This document shows positions 43,214-51,830 of a DNA stretch of 64,000 nt, piece after piece. Origin of the DNA: Maritimibacter sp. GTDB lineage: Bacteria; Pseudomonadota; Alphaproteobacteria; Rhodobacterales; Rhodobacteraceae. Where the stretch lies: the NCBI GenBank assembly GCA_011389895.1, contig JAABTN010000012.1, forward strand, positions 24,656-88,655, read 5' to 3'. The notes beneath the pieces were generated by a model that made no database searches, had not been told where the DNA came from, and saw only the letters and a list, made by a program, of their open reading frames with translations. Positions within the stretch are counted from its first letter, which is position 1; each line of letters opens with the position of its first letter. The position numbers and the translations under genes were made by a program.

Positions 43214-43340
43214 GGGATCCTCCTTTCCATTTGTTCCTTGATAGCGCAACGCACCACCGCGCAAAACGGTTCACTTGGCGCAAGTCACGTGCACAGGTGC
43301 ACATTGGGGAAGCCCGCCCCGTATCAGACCCCATTGAGCC
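43214..43340. other. non-coding leader stretch before the cobalamin operon
   Basis: This 127-base region, together with the two small ORFs that follow, separates the hydroquinone reductase start from cbiX (523 bases in all). It contains GTGCAC-AG-GTGCAC (43290-43303), a near-perfect short palindrome, and a GGGGAAGCCCGCCCC stretch. I looked for the conserved B12 box and GCCACTG-type core of a cobalamin riboswitch and did not find them. A promoter is likely but no -35/-10 pair stands out. Confidence 0.4.
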
Positions 43341-43526
43341 ATGAAAAAGGTTCCGCTATGCACGCCGAAGACGATGCCCCGACAGGGGCCGGAGAGGCTG
43401 ACCGCACAGGGGATCGACCCACCACGGGGATCGCAGGGCGGTGTCGTCATGACAGGCTTCGGGGCGTGCTTAACCCCGGAGCGGCTCTTGTCCTCTTCGC
43501 GCCCGCAGATAAGGACCGAGCCATGA
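43341..43526 (+). CDS. possible small ORF 1 of the cobalamin leader (61 aa)
   Basis: A possible 61-aa reading frame that opens on ATG 43341 and ends at a TGA overlapping the ATG of the next small ORF (ATGA). The third codon positions are mostly G or C, as in coding genes here, but no ribosome site is visible and no family is recognised. It could be a translated leader of the operon or chance. Confidence 0.3.
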   Translation: MKKVPLCTPKTMPRQGPERLTAQGIDPPRGSQGGVVMTGFGACLTPERLLSSSRPQIRTEP

Positions 43527-43735
43527 CACAGCCAATCCTGAAGTCCCCGTTACCCGCCGTCTTGGCGATCGTGCCCCGCGCCCGCCCGTCGGGCGATGTC
43601 GCGCGCCACGATCATTGGGTCGTTGGCGGGGCCATCGGGCATGCGCCGGTTGTGTCAGTCTTGGGCACGCTCACCGGGTGCGGGGTCGCGATGATCCCGA
43701 TGCCTGACCGCAATGATCAAGCACGGGAAGCCTGA
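43523..43735 (+). CDS. small ORF 2 of the cobalamin leader (70 aa)
   Basis: A 70-aa frame with an AAGGA site seven bases before ATG 43523, ending one base before the cbiX start. Its codons are G/C-rich at third positions, and it contains one hydrophobic-rich part near the C-terminus ('IGHAPVVSVLGTLTGCGVAM'). I do not recognise a family. Its location just before cbiX suggests it is translated with the operon. Several alternative starts exist further upstream in the same frame. Confidence 0.5.
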   Translation: MTQPILKSPLPAVLAIVPRARPSGDVARHDHWVVGGAIGHAPVVSVLGTLTGCGVAMIPMPDRNDQAREA

Positions 43736-43736
43736 G

Positions 43737-44927
43737 ATGTCGAAAGTTGGTGTGATGATCTGCGGCCACGGGTCGCGCAGCATGGCCGCGGTCAATGAGT
43801 TCAAGGTGCTGGCGGAAAAGCTGCCCGCCTTTTTTCCCGACGACTGGCTTGTTGATTACGGCTATCTCGAATTCGCCAACCCGGTCATCCGGGTCGGTCT
43901 CGACAACCTGCGCGACGCGGGCTGTGACAGGATCCTCGCGGTGCCGGGGATGCTGTTTGCCGCCATGCATTCGAAGAACGATATTCCCACGGTTCTCAAC
44001 ACCTATGCGCAGGAAAACGGGGTCGCGGTGTCTTATGGTCGCGAGCTTGGGGTTGATCCGAAGATGGTTGCCGCCGCCGGTGACCGTATCCGCACCTCTG
44101 TCAACAGCGCCAATGCCGAACATGGCGAGGTCGCCCTTGAAGACACCTGCCTTGTCGTCATCGGACGTGGCGCGTCGGACCCGGACGCCAATGGCAACGT
44201 GGCCAAGATTGCCCGGTTGCTGCAAGAAGGGATGGGCTTTGGCTGGCTTGAAGTCGGCTATTCCGGCGTCACCTTCCCGCTGGTCGAACCGGCGCTCCAG
44301 CATGCCGCGAAGTTGGGCTACAAGCGGATCGTCGTGTTCCCCTATTTCCTCTTCACCGGCATCCTGATCGACCGCATCTATGGCTTCACCGACCGGGTGG
44401 CCGAGACGCATCCGGAAATCCAGTTCGTCAAGGCGAGCTATCTGAACGACCACCCCAAGGTGCTTGAAACCTTTGCCGAGAGGGTGACGGAACAACTGGG
44501 TGATGTGCCGCCGCCCAATTGCGGCACCTGCCCCTACCGCGAACAGGTTTTGTCGGTGGCCGAGGGTCATGTGCATATCCGTGCCGAGGACCGTGCCGGT
44601 CACCCGGCCTTCGCCGAGGTGCCGCCGCCGACCTGCGTGATGTGCAAATACCGCGTCGAAGTGCTGGGGTTCGAGGCCGAGGTGGGCGCGGTGCAGGAAA
44701 GCCACCACCACCACGTCGAAGGGCAGGGCGCACAAGCCCCCGGTTCGAACGTCGAGGATTGCACCTTCTGCACCACCTTCTGCACCGGCGAATGCCGCCT
44801 GCACATGCAGGACCACCATCATCATCACCACCATGATCATGACCACGATCACGGCCATCACCATCATCACGCCGAATACCCCCACGCCAAACACCCGCAC
44901 GGCCCGGAATCGGCGCGGTCAAAATGA
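43737..44927 (+). CDS. cbiX: sirohydrochlorin cobaltochelatase CbiX (long form, Cys/His-rich tail)
   Basis: A 396-aa chelatase that inserts Co2+ into sirohydrochlorin. Two CbiX half-domains occupy residues 1-255 ('VGVMICGHGSRSMAAVNEF', 'VVFPYFLFTGILIDRIYG'). The C-terminal 140 residues hold C-x2-C motifs at about 263, about 298 and about 340 (the last as CTFCTTFCTGEC) and a run of His/Asp, with HHHHHHH, DHDHDH and HHHHH near the end. Long CbiX proteins are known to carry an Fe-S cluster and a His-rich tail. It starts one base after the small ORF and overlaps cobH. Confidence 0.95.
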   Translation: MSKVGVMICGHGSRSMAAVNEFKVLAEKLPAFFPDDWLVDYGYLEFANPVIRVGLDNLRDAGCDRILAVPGMLFAAMHSKNDIPTVLNTYAQENGVAVSYGRELGVDPKMVAAAGDRIRTSVNSANAEHGEVALEDTCLVVIGRGASDPDANGNVAKIARLLQEGMGFGWLEVGYSGVTFPLVEPALQHAAKLGYKRIVVFPYFLFTGILIDRIYGFTDRVAETHPEIQFVKASYLNDHPKVLETFAERVTEQLGDVPPPNCGTCPYREQVLSVAEGHVHIRAEDRAGHPAFAEVPPPTCVMCKYRVEVLGFEAEVGAVQESHHHHVEGQGAQAPGSNVEDCTFCTTFCTGECRLHMQDHHHHHHHDHDHDHGHHHHHAEYPHAKHPHGPESARSK

Positions 44928-45574
44928 CACGCCCGCCGCTACGCTACCTGCGTGATCCTGCCGCCATCTATGCCGAAAGCTTCGCGACCGTCGAGAATGA
45001 GGCGCGTCTCGGCCGCTTCTCCCCCGGCATGGCGCAGCTTGCGACGCGGGTGATCCACGCCTGCGGGATGGTTGAGATCGCGGATCGCCTTGCATTCTCG
45101 GGCCAGGCGATCGAGGCCGGGCAGGCCGCGCTTGCCGCCGGTGCCCCGGTGCTGTGCGATTGTGAAATGGTCGGTGCCGGGATCATCCGCCGCTATCTGC
45201 CGCGCGGCAACGAGGTGATCGTGACCCTGAATGACGACAGCGTTGCGGACCGCGCGCGCGAGATCGGCAATACCCGCTCTGCCGCCGCCGTTGAGTTGTG
45301 GGCCCCGCATCTTGGCGGTGCGGTCGTCGCCATCGGCAATGCGCCGACCGCGCTGTTTCACCTTTTGGAATTGCTGGACGCGGGCGTCCCGAAACCTGCG
45401 TTGATCCTTGGGTTTCCCGTGGGCTTCGTGGGGGCCGCCGAGTCGAAAGCCGAGCTTGCGAACAACCCGCGCGACTGCGACTTCGTGGCGCTCAGGGGGC
45501 GGCGTGGCGGATCGGCCATCGCCTCTGCCGCAGTGAACGCGCTTGCCGCCGGCCTTCCGGAGATTGCCCAATGA
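44924..45574 (+). CDS. cobH: precorrin-8X methylmutase (CobH/CbiC)
   Basis: A 216-aa enzyme that moves the C11 methyl to C12 to give hydrogenobyrinic or cobyrinic acid. The catalytic His lies in 'RVIHACGMVEIADRLAFS' (His45), and 'PVLCDCEMVGAGI' and 'ALILGFPVGFVGAAESK' are the usual landmarks. Its start overlaps cbiX and its stop overlaps cobL. Confidence 0.95.
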   Translation: MTRPPLRYLRDPAAIYAESFATVENEARLGRFSPGMAQLATRVIHACGMVEIADRLAFSGQAIEAGQAALAAGAPVLCDCEMVGAGIIRRYLPRGNEVIVTLNDDSVADRAREIGNTRSAAAVELWAPHLGGAVVAIGNAPTALFHLLELLDAGVPKPALILGFPVGFVGAAESKAELANNPRDCDFVALRGRRGGSAIASAAVNALAAGLPEIAQ

Positions 45575-46773
45575 CGCAGAACTGGCTGCATATCGTCGGG
45601 ATCGGCGAAGACGGGCTTGACGGTCTCACCCCTGCCACCCGCGCCGTGGTCGAGGCGGCCGAAGTCATCATTGGTGGCGATCGACACCATACGCTGTCGG
45701 GGGCGATCACCGCCGAGCGCCTGTCGTGGCCCTCGCCCTTTGACGCGCTGATCGACCAGCTTACCGCCCTGCGCGGCAAGCGCGTCGTGGTGCTCGCCAC
45801 CGGTGATCCGCTCTGGTTTTCCGTCGGGGCCCGCATCGGGCGCGCCATTCCGGCGGGTGAGATCACCTATCACCCGCAGTTGTCGGCCTTTCAACTTGCC
45901 GCGGCCCGCATGGGGTGGTCCATGGCCGATCTCGAAACGCTCACCGTGCATGGCCGCCCGGTCGAGCAGATGATCGCGTTCATCCAGCCCGACGCGCGGC
46001 TCTTGATCCTGACCACGGGGTCCGAGACCCCGGCGCAGATCGCCCGGTTTCTCACCGCGCGCGGGTTTGGAAAATCGCCGATGACCGTGCTTGCCAATAT
46101 GGGTGGCAAGGACGAGCGGCGGTTTGACGCCTTGGCCGAAGATTGGGATCACGAGGTGCCGGCCTTCAATACGCTTGCGGTCGAATGCCATGCCGCGCCT
46201 GACGCCGCGCTTCTGCCGCGTGTGCCCGGTCTGGCCGACGACCTGTTCGAACACGACGGCACCATGACGAAACGCGAGGTTCGCGCGTTGACTGTGGCCA
46301 AGCTGATGCCGATGCGCGGGGCCCTTTTGTGGGATATCGGCACCGGATGTGGCTCGGTCGCGATCGAATGGATGCGCGCCGCGCGTTATGCCCGCGCCAC
46401 CGGGATCGAGCCGCGCGCAGATCGCCGCGCGCTCGCCGCCGCGAATGCGCTCGCGCTGGGTGTGCCGCGCCTTGAGCTTGTCGATGGCACCGTGCCAGAG
46501 GCGCTGGAGGGGCTAGAGGCCCCTGACGCGGTCTTTATCGGGGGCGGGCTGTCGGTGGAAACCTTCGACGCCGCATGGTCGGCGCTCAAACCGCTCGGGC
46601 GTCTGGTGATCAACGGTGTCACGCTTGAAAGCGAGGCGCTCTTGCTCGACCTGCACAAACGCCATGGGGGTGAGTTGACCCGAATTTCGATCGAACGCGC
46701 GGCCCCGCTTGGCGGGCGCACCGGGTGGTATCCCGCGCGCGCGGTCACCCAGCTTTCGAACGTGAAACGATGA
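45571..46773 (+). CDS. cobL: precorrin-6Y C5,15-methyltransferase (decarboxylating) CobL (CbiE-CbiT)
   Basis: A 400-aa two-domain enzyme. The N-terminal CbiE-type tetrapyrrole methylase has 'LHIVGIGEDGLDGLTPATRA' and 'VVVLATGDPLWFSVGARI'. The C-terminal CbiT-type Rossmann methylase has 'LLWDIGTGCGSVAIEWMRAA'. It methylates C5 and C15 and decarboxylates. The ATG at 45571 overlaps the cobH stop and the stop overlaps cobI. Confidence 0.95.
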   Translation: MTQNWLHIVGIGEDGLDGLTPATRAVVEAAEVIIGGDRHHTLSGAITAERLSWPSPFDALIDQLTALRGKRVVVLATGDPLWFSVGARIGRAIPAGEITYHPQLSAFQLAAARMGWSMADLETLTVHGRPVEQMIAFIQPDARLLILTTGSETPAQIARFLTARGFGKSPMTVLANMGGKDERRFDALAEDWDHEVPAFNTLAVECHAAPDAALLPRVPGLADDLFEHDGTMTKREVRALTVAKLMPMRGALLWDIGTGCGSVAIEWMRAARYARATGIEPRADRRALAAANALALGVPRLELVDGTVPEALEGLEAPDAVFIGGGLSVETFDAAWSALKPLGRLVINGVTLESEALLLDLHKRHGGELTRISIERAAPLGGRTGWYPARAVTQLSNVKR

Positions 46774-47471
46774 CGGGACGGTTGATCGGCGTTGGCCTCG
46801 GTCCGGGTGATCCCGACCTGATGACGCTGAAGGCCGCGCGGGCCATCGCCGCCGCGCCGGTCGTCGCCTATCCCGCGCTGCCGGGAACGGACAGTTTCGC
46901 GCGCCGGATCGCCGCCGACCTGATCGCGCCGAGCGCGCATGAAATCGTCATCGAAGTGCCGATGACCAAGGCCCGCGAACCGGCCCAGACGGCCTATGAC
47001 CTTGGCGCTGACCGGATCGCAAGCGCGCTGGAGGCGGGACAGGATGTGGCGGTCTTGTGTGAAGGAGACCCGTTTTTCTATGGCTCGTTCATGTATCTTC
47101 ATGCCCGGCTTGCCGGCCGTTTCGAGACCATCGTGATCCCCGGCATCACCTCGGTCTCGGCGGCCAGTGCCGCGCTGGGTCAGCCGCTTGTCGCGCGCAA
47201 TGATACGCTCGCCGTGCTCGCGGGCCCGATGGCGAGCGCGGACATGGCCGCCCGGATCAAGGCTGCCGAAGCGGTCGCCATCCTGAAGGTCGGTCGCCAC
47301 GTGGGCCGCATTCGCGATGTGCTTAGCTCCTTGGGATTGCTTGAAAAAGCCCGGTATATCGAGCGCGCGACATTGGAAGAAGAGCGAATTCTGCCACTGT
47401 CCAAGGCCCCGGATCCGGCCCCCTATTTCTCCATGATTCTCGTTGCGAAAGGTTCCGACCCATGGCTGTGA
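46770..47471 (+). CDS. cobI: precorrin-2 C20-methyltransferase (CobI/CbiL)
   Basis: A 233-aa tetrapyrrole methylase with 'LIGVGLGPGDPDLMTLKAARA' at the start, 'VAVLCEGDPFFYGSFMYLHARL' and 'VIPGITSVSAASAALGQPL'. It adds the C20 methyl to precorrin-2 or cobalt-precorrin-2. The ATG at 46770 overlaps the cobL stop; the gene overlaps the next one by ten bases. Confidence 0.95.
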   Translation: MTGRLIGVGLGPGDPDLMTLKAARAIAAAPVVAYPALPGTDSFARRIAADLIAPSAHEIVIEVPMTKAREPAQTAYDLGADRIASALEAGQDVAVLCEGDPFFYGSFMYLHARLAGRFETIVIPGITSVSAASAALGQPLVARNDTLAVLAGPMASADMAARIKAAEAVAILKVGRHVGRIRDVLSSLGLLEKARYIERATLEEERILPLSKAPDPAPYFSMILVAKGSDPWL

Positions 47472-49294
47472 CTCCGATTGTCCTGTGTCTCAACCGGTCT
47501 GGCGAAGCTGTCGCGCACCGGGTTGCCGAAGCCCTTGGGGCCGCCGTGCATGGCCGCGAGGGCCGGGTGGACCGGGCCGACGTGTTCTTTGCCAATGCGC
47601 TCGATCACGCGCGGGATCTGTTCGCGGCGGGCACGCCGATTGTCGGGGTCTGTGCCTCGGGCATCCTGATCCGCGCGGTCGCGCCGATCTTGGCCGACAA
47701 GCGGACCGAGCCGCCGGTGCTGTCGGTGTCTGACGATGGGTCCGTGGTCATCCCGCTTCTGGGCGGACATCGCGGTGCGAACCGGATGGCAGGCGACATT
47801 GCCGCGCATCTCGGGGCGAAGGCGGCGGTCACCACGGCGGGCGACATCGCGCTTGGCGTGGCGCTTGACGTGCCACCGGCGGGCTACCGGCTTGCCAACC
47901 CCGAAGACGCGAAACCGGTCATGGCTGCGCTCTTGTCGGGGGAGACGCCGAAGATCGCCGGACCCCGGATCTTCGACATCGAAAGCGATCCCGAGGGCGG
48001 TGTCGAGCTTCTTGTCACCGATGCACCGGAGGCGGGCGGCGCAACCCGGCTGATCTACCATCCGCAAACGTATGTTTTGGGGGTCGGATGCGCTCGTGAC
48101 ACCGACCCCGATGCCTTGCGCGCGCTGGTGTATCAGACGCTGGAAGAAGCAAATGTCGCCCCCGGCGCAATCGCCGCCATCGCCACGCTCGATCTCAAGG
48201 CGGATGAACCTGCGATGATCCGTTTGGCGAAGGATTTCGGCTGCCCCCTTCGCCTGTTCACCGCAGTGGAATTGGACCGTATGACCCCGCGGCTTGCCAA
48301 CCCGTCTGACGTGGTCTTTTCAGAGGTGGGCACCCATGGCGTGTCCGAGGCCGCAGCACTCGCCTGTGCCGGGGAACAGGCCGGGCTGTCGGTGCCGAAA
48401 CGCAAGACCGCCAATTGCACCTGTGCGCTTGCAAAAGCACTTGCGCCAATCATCGACCTGCCGGGTCGAAGCCGGGGTCGGCTGTCGATCGTCGGCATTG
48501 GTCCGGGGCAGGCGACATGGCGCACGCCCGAAGCTTCGCGTCTTATTCAAGAGGCCGAAGAGCTTGTGGGATATGGGCTTTATCTCGACCTGCTCGGCCC
48601 GCTGGCTGCCGGGAAAGCGCGCACCGAATACCCGTTGGGCGGGGAAGAGGACCGTTGCCGATATGCGCTTGAACAGGCGGCGACGGGCAAAGACGTTGCG
48701 CTGATCTGTTCCGGGGACGCCGGGATCTATGCCATGGGCGCGCTGGTTTTCGAGCTTCTCGATCGGGGCGCGAATGCGGGCGGGGTGTCCGAGGCGGCCC
48801 GGCGGGTCGAGGTGATCTCAACCCCCGGTGTTTCTGCGCTTCAGGCTGCCGCAGCACGGGCCGGCGCGCCCCTTGGGCACGATTTCTGCGCCATATCGCT
48901 ATCGGACCTTCTGACCCCGCGCGCGGACATCGTGAAACGGCTTCATGCCGCAGCCGAGGGGGATTTCGTGATCGCCTTTTACAACCCGGTGTCGCGCCGC
49001 CGCCGAACGCTTCTGCGCGAAGCGCGCGATATCCTGTTGCATCACCGGCCCGAGGAGACGCCGGTTCTTCTGGCCTCGTCGCTTGGACGGCCCGAAGAGA
49101 GCATTCGCTACCGCAAGCTTTCGGAGCTCGACGTGGACGAGGTCGACATGCTGACCGTGGTGCTCGTCGGGTCTTCGAACTCCCGCCTCGCAAAGCTGGG
49201 GGAAGGTCCCCGGATGTTCACCCCGCGCGGTTATGCCCGCCGTATCGACGGTGACTTGCAGGATGTTGGCAACCGTCATCTGGAGGACACGTGA
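47462..49294 (+). CDS. cobJ: CbiG-CobJ fusion protein (cobalt-precorrin-5A hydrolase / precorrin-3B C17-methyltransferase)
   Basis: A 610-aa fusion. Residues 1-333 are CbiG-like: 'VGVCASGILIRAVAPILADK' with 'LLGGHRGANRMAGDIAAHLG' and the C-terminal CobE-like part 'EVGTHGVSEAAALACAGEQA' with 'KRKTANCTCALA'. From about 340 a CobJ/CbiH tetrapyrrole methylase starts ('LSIVGIGPGQATWRTPEA') with 'CSGDAGIYAMGALVFELL' and 'FVIAFYNPVSRRRRTLL'. CbiG opens the ring-A lactone in the cobalt-early route, and CobJ contracts the ring. Both domains look complete. Confidence 0.93.
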   Translation: MAVTPIVLCLNRSGEAVAHRVAEALGAAVHGREGRVDRADVFFANALDHARDLFAAGTPIVGVCASGILIRAVAPILADKRTEPPVLSVSDDGSVVIPLLGGHRGANRMAGDIAAHLGAKAAVTTAGDIALGVALDVPPAGYRLANPEDAKPVMAALLSGETPKIAGPRIFDIESDPEGGVELLVTDAPEAGGATRLIYHPQTYVLGVGCARDTDPDALRALVYQTLEEANVAPGAIAAIATLDLKADEPAMIRLAKDFGCPLRLFTAVELDRMTPRLANPSDVVFSEVGTHGVSEAAALACAGEQAGLSVPKRKTANCTCALAKALAPIIDLPGRSRGRLSIVGIGPGQATWRTPEASRLIQEAEELVGYGLYLDLLGPLAAGKARTEYPLGGEEDRCRYALEQAATGKDVALICSGDAGIYAMGALVFELLDRGANAGGVSEAARRVEVISTPGVSALQAAAARAGAPLGHDFCAISLSDLLTPRADIVKRLHAAAEGDFVIAFYNPVSRRRRTLLREARDILLHHRPEETPVLLASSLGRPEESIRYRKLSELDVDEVDMLTVVLVGSSNSRLAKLGEGPRMFTPRGYARRIDGDLQDVGNRHLEDT

Positions 49295-49296
49295 CA

Positions 49297-50088
49297 ATGA
49301 CCGTTTATTTCATCGGTGCCGGGCCGGGTGACCCGGAGCTTTTAACGCTCAAGGCGCAGCGCATCATCGGGGAATGCCCGGTCTGTCTTTATGCCGGGTC
49401 GCTGGTCCCGCCCGAGGTGGTCGCCTGTGCACCCAAAGGTGCGCGGGTCATGGACACGGCACCGATGACGCTCGACGATACCCATTCCGAGATTGTCGCC
49501 GCCCACGCACGGGGCGAAAGCGTCGCACGGGTCCATTCGGGCGACCCGTCGCTTTACGGCGCGATTGCCGAGCAGATCCGAAGGCTGCGCGCCGATGGCA
49601 TTGAGTATCAGATCGTGCCGGGCGTGCCCGCCTATGCCGCCGCTGCCGCCGCGTTGGGCCAGGAGCTGACCATCCCCGAGATCGCGCAATCCATCGTGCT
49701 CACCCGTGTGTCGATGCAATCGACCTCGATGCCCGAAGGCGAGACGTTGGAGAATTTCGCGCGCACAGGGGCGACGCTCGCCATCCACCTGGGCGTGCGC
49801 AACATGCGTGAGATTGAGCGTGTGCTGACCCCGCACTACGGGGCCGATTGCCCCGTGGTGGTTGCTTACCGCGTCGGTTGGCCGGACGAGATGCTTGTCC
49901 GCGGAACGCTTCAGGATATTCGCCTGAAGGTCCGGAAAGAGAAAATCACCCGCACCGCCCTGATCCTTGTTGGCCCCGCCTTGGGCAAAGTGCGGGATTT
50001 CAAGGATTCGGCGCTTTATGACCCTACGCAACCGCATGTTTTGCGGCCTGTGGTCGGTGTCGACCTGGTGGAAGATCACAACACCTGA
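49297..50088 (+). CDS. cobM: precorrin-4 C11-methyltransferase (CobM/CbiF)
   Basis: A 263-aa tetrapyrrole methylase: 'VYFIGAGPGDPELLTLKAQRI', 'VARVHSGDPSLYGAIAEQIRRL' and 'VVAYRVGWPDEMLVRGTL'. It adds the C11 methyl in corrin ring synthesis. The ATG at 49297 is ten bases after GGAGG; a GTG at 49291 overlapping the preceding stop is an alternative. It is the last recognised gene of the operon; cobK, cobG and cobN are not in the window. Confidence 0.95.
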   Translation: MTVYFIGAGPGDPELLTLKAQRIIGECPVCLYAGSLVPPEVVACAPKGARVMDTAPMTLDDTHSEIVAAHARGESVARVHSGDPSLYGAIAEQIRRLRADGIEYQIVPGVPAYAAAAAALGQELTIPEIAQSIVLTRVSMQSTSMPEGETLENFARTGATLAIHLGVRNMREIERVLTPHYGADCPVVVAYRVGWPDEMLVRGTLQDIRLKVRKEKITRTALILVGPALGKVRDFKDSALYDPTQPHVLRPVVGVDLVEDHNT

Positions 50089-50169
50089 GGGCAACATCCC
50101 CCCGCGCCCTTGCCTGTATCCTTGACGATCACCATCTTGAGCGCATGATGGGCTTCGGAGGGTCATGAT

Positions 50170-50514
50170 ATGGATTCGGTTCCCAAGGAATTGCTCGAAG
50201 GGCTGCATCAAGCCCAGAAGGCCAAGGCAAGAAAACAGGCGCGGTTTCGCGTGGCTGTGGGCGAAGCCTATTACCCGGTGATCGAGTTCACCGGATCAGG
50301 CTTTGCGCTCGACATCGAGGACGCGCCGAAGCTGCGCGGTCTGGTCGATCTCTATGCCGGGCCCAACCATCTGTATGAATGTCTGATCGTTGCCTCGGAA
50401 GAGGATGGCGCGCTGATGCGGTATGAGTTCAAACGCGCCACGCCTGCCGAGGACAAGGCCCCGCTTGATTATGCCCGTGACCCGGACGCCCCGGTCGCGC
50501 TGCTGCCCCGGTAG
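50170..50514 (+). CDS. conserved hypothetical protein, PilZ-like by pattern
   Basis: A 114-aa protein with 'RFRVAVGEAYYPVIEFTGSGFALDI' (in parts) that is reminiscent of a PilZ domain start, but the Arg-x3-Arg and (D/N)x(S/A)xxG motifs needed for c-di-GMP binding are not clear. GGAGGG precedes the ATG. It lies 81 bases after cobM on the same strand. I do not assign a function. Confidence 0.55.
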   Translation: MDSVPKELLEGLHQAQKAKARKQARFRVAVGEAYYPVIEFTGSGFALDIEDAPKLRGLVDLYAGPNHLYECLIVASEEDGALMRYEFKRATPAEDKAPLDYARDPDAPVALLPR

Positions 50515-50562
50515 GCCCGCGCGCCCGGGGTCAAGTCCCGGCCCGAGACCCCGCAAAAGACC

Positions 50563-51738
50563 TTATTGAAGGTCGGAGAACGCGCGTTGCATGCGCGCCA
50601 CCGCGTCTTTCACGCGGGCGCGGGGGGTGGCAAAGTTGAACCGCATGAACCCCTCGCCGCCCTGACCGAAGGTCGCGCCATGGTTCACCGCGATCTGCGC
50701 CTCGTCCTGCACCCGGCGGGCAATCTCTTTCGGCGCCATCCCGGTGCCCGAGAAATCCACCCACGCAAGATAGGTGCCTTCCATCTCCATGCTCGCCACA
50801 CCGGGGATCGCGTTCAGCCCGGCGTCAAGGATCGCGCGGTTTCCGTCAAGATAGGAGACCAGCGCATCGACCCAGGCCGCGCCTTCGGGGCTATAGGCCG
50901 CTTCGGCCATCACCATCCCGAACGAATTGGGCGACAGGCCAAGACCGGCCATCTTCGCTGCAAAACGGGCGCGCAGGTCGGGGTTCTCGATGATCACGTT
51001 GCCGGCGTGCGCGCCGGCGATGTTGAAAGTCTTCGTGGTCGCGGTCATCATGACCAGCCGGTCGTTGATGCCGTTGATCATCGCCATCGGCGTATGGGTC
51101 GACCCGGCGAACGCGAGATCATGATGGATCTCGTCGGACACGAGGATCAGATCGTGACGCCGGGCAAAGGTCGCGACACCTTCCAGCTCGGCCGGGGTCC
51201 AGACCCGACCACCGGGATTGTGCGGCGAGCAGAGAATGACCATCTTCTCGCGCCCGGTCATCTGCGCGTCCCAAGCGTCGAAATCCATCTCGTATCGCCC
51301 GTCTGTGAGCGCCAGTTCACATTCGACAACCTCGCGCCCCGCCGCCCCGATGACCCGGTGAAAGGCGTGGTAGACAGGGGTCATCAGAACCACGCCATCG
51401 CCGGGTTCGGTGAAGGCTTCGAGACACATCGCGGTGCCGTTCACGAGCCCATGGGTGGTGAAAACCCAATCGGGTTGGATCGTCCAGCCATGGCGGTGGT
51501 GCATCCACCACGCGATCGCGGCGAGATAGCTTTCATCATCGCCATAGTAGCCGTAGACCCCGATCTCGCGCATCTCGTCCAAGGCCTGTTGGATCGGCGG
51601 CGCGGCGGCGAAATCCATGTCCGCCACCCACATCGCGATCCCGTCTTGCGGGTTCACGCCATAAATCGCTTCCATCTTGTCCCATTTCGCTGAATGGGTG
51701 CCGACCCGGTCGATGATGCGGTCGAAATCGTAATCCAT
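50563..51738 (-). CDS. PatB/MalY-type cystathionine beta-lyase (PLP)
   Basis: A 391-aa fold-type I aminotransferase-like protein. Landmarks are 'AMWVADMDFAAAPPIQQAL', 'CSPHNPGGRVWTPAEL', 'LVSDEIHHDLAF' and the PLP Lys in 'MTATTKTFNIAGAHAGN'. PatB/MalY enzymes split C-S bonds of cystathionine or other cysteine conjugates and some act as aminotransferases. ATG 51738 is preceded by GGAGG. It is divergent from def across about 92 bases. Confidence 0.9.
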   Translation of the reverse strand: MDYDFDRIIDRVGTHSAKWDKMEAIYGVNPQDGIAMWVADMDFAAAPPIQQALDEMREIGVYGYYGDDESYLAAIAWWMHHRHGWTIQPDWVFTTHGLVNGTAMCLEAFTEPGDGVVLMTPVYHAFHRVIGAAGREVVECELALTDGRYEMDFDAWDAQMTGREKMVILCSPHNPGGRVWTPAELEGVATFARRHDLILVSDEIHHDLAFAGSTHTPMAMINGINDRLVMMTATTKTFNIAGAHAGNVIIENPDLRARFAAKMAGLGLSPNSFGMVMAEAAYSPEGAAWVDALVSYLDGNRAILDAGLNAIPGVASMEMEGTYLAWVDFSGTGMAPKEIARRVQDEAQIAVNHGATFGQGGEGFMRFNFATPRARVKDAVARMQRAFSDLQ

Positions 51739-51830
51739 GACGCCTCCATTTGGTGTCGTCAGGCTACGGACCCGCGCGGCGGGTGCAAGGCAATATTGCG
51801 CTTCGCTTGCCCTTGTCCTACATGATCCCC

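Noticed and set aside
43214..43736. Cobalamin riboswitch in front of cbiX
   Set aside because: The position is right, but the conserved B12 box and core elements were not found by eye; the region instead shows small reading frames and a short palindrome.
44800..44927. Frameshift or sequencing artefact in the His-rich end of cbiX
   Set aside because: The frame stays open to a stop that overlaps cobH in the normal way, and long CbiX proteins are known to have His-rich ends.
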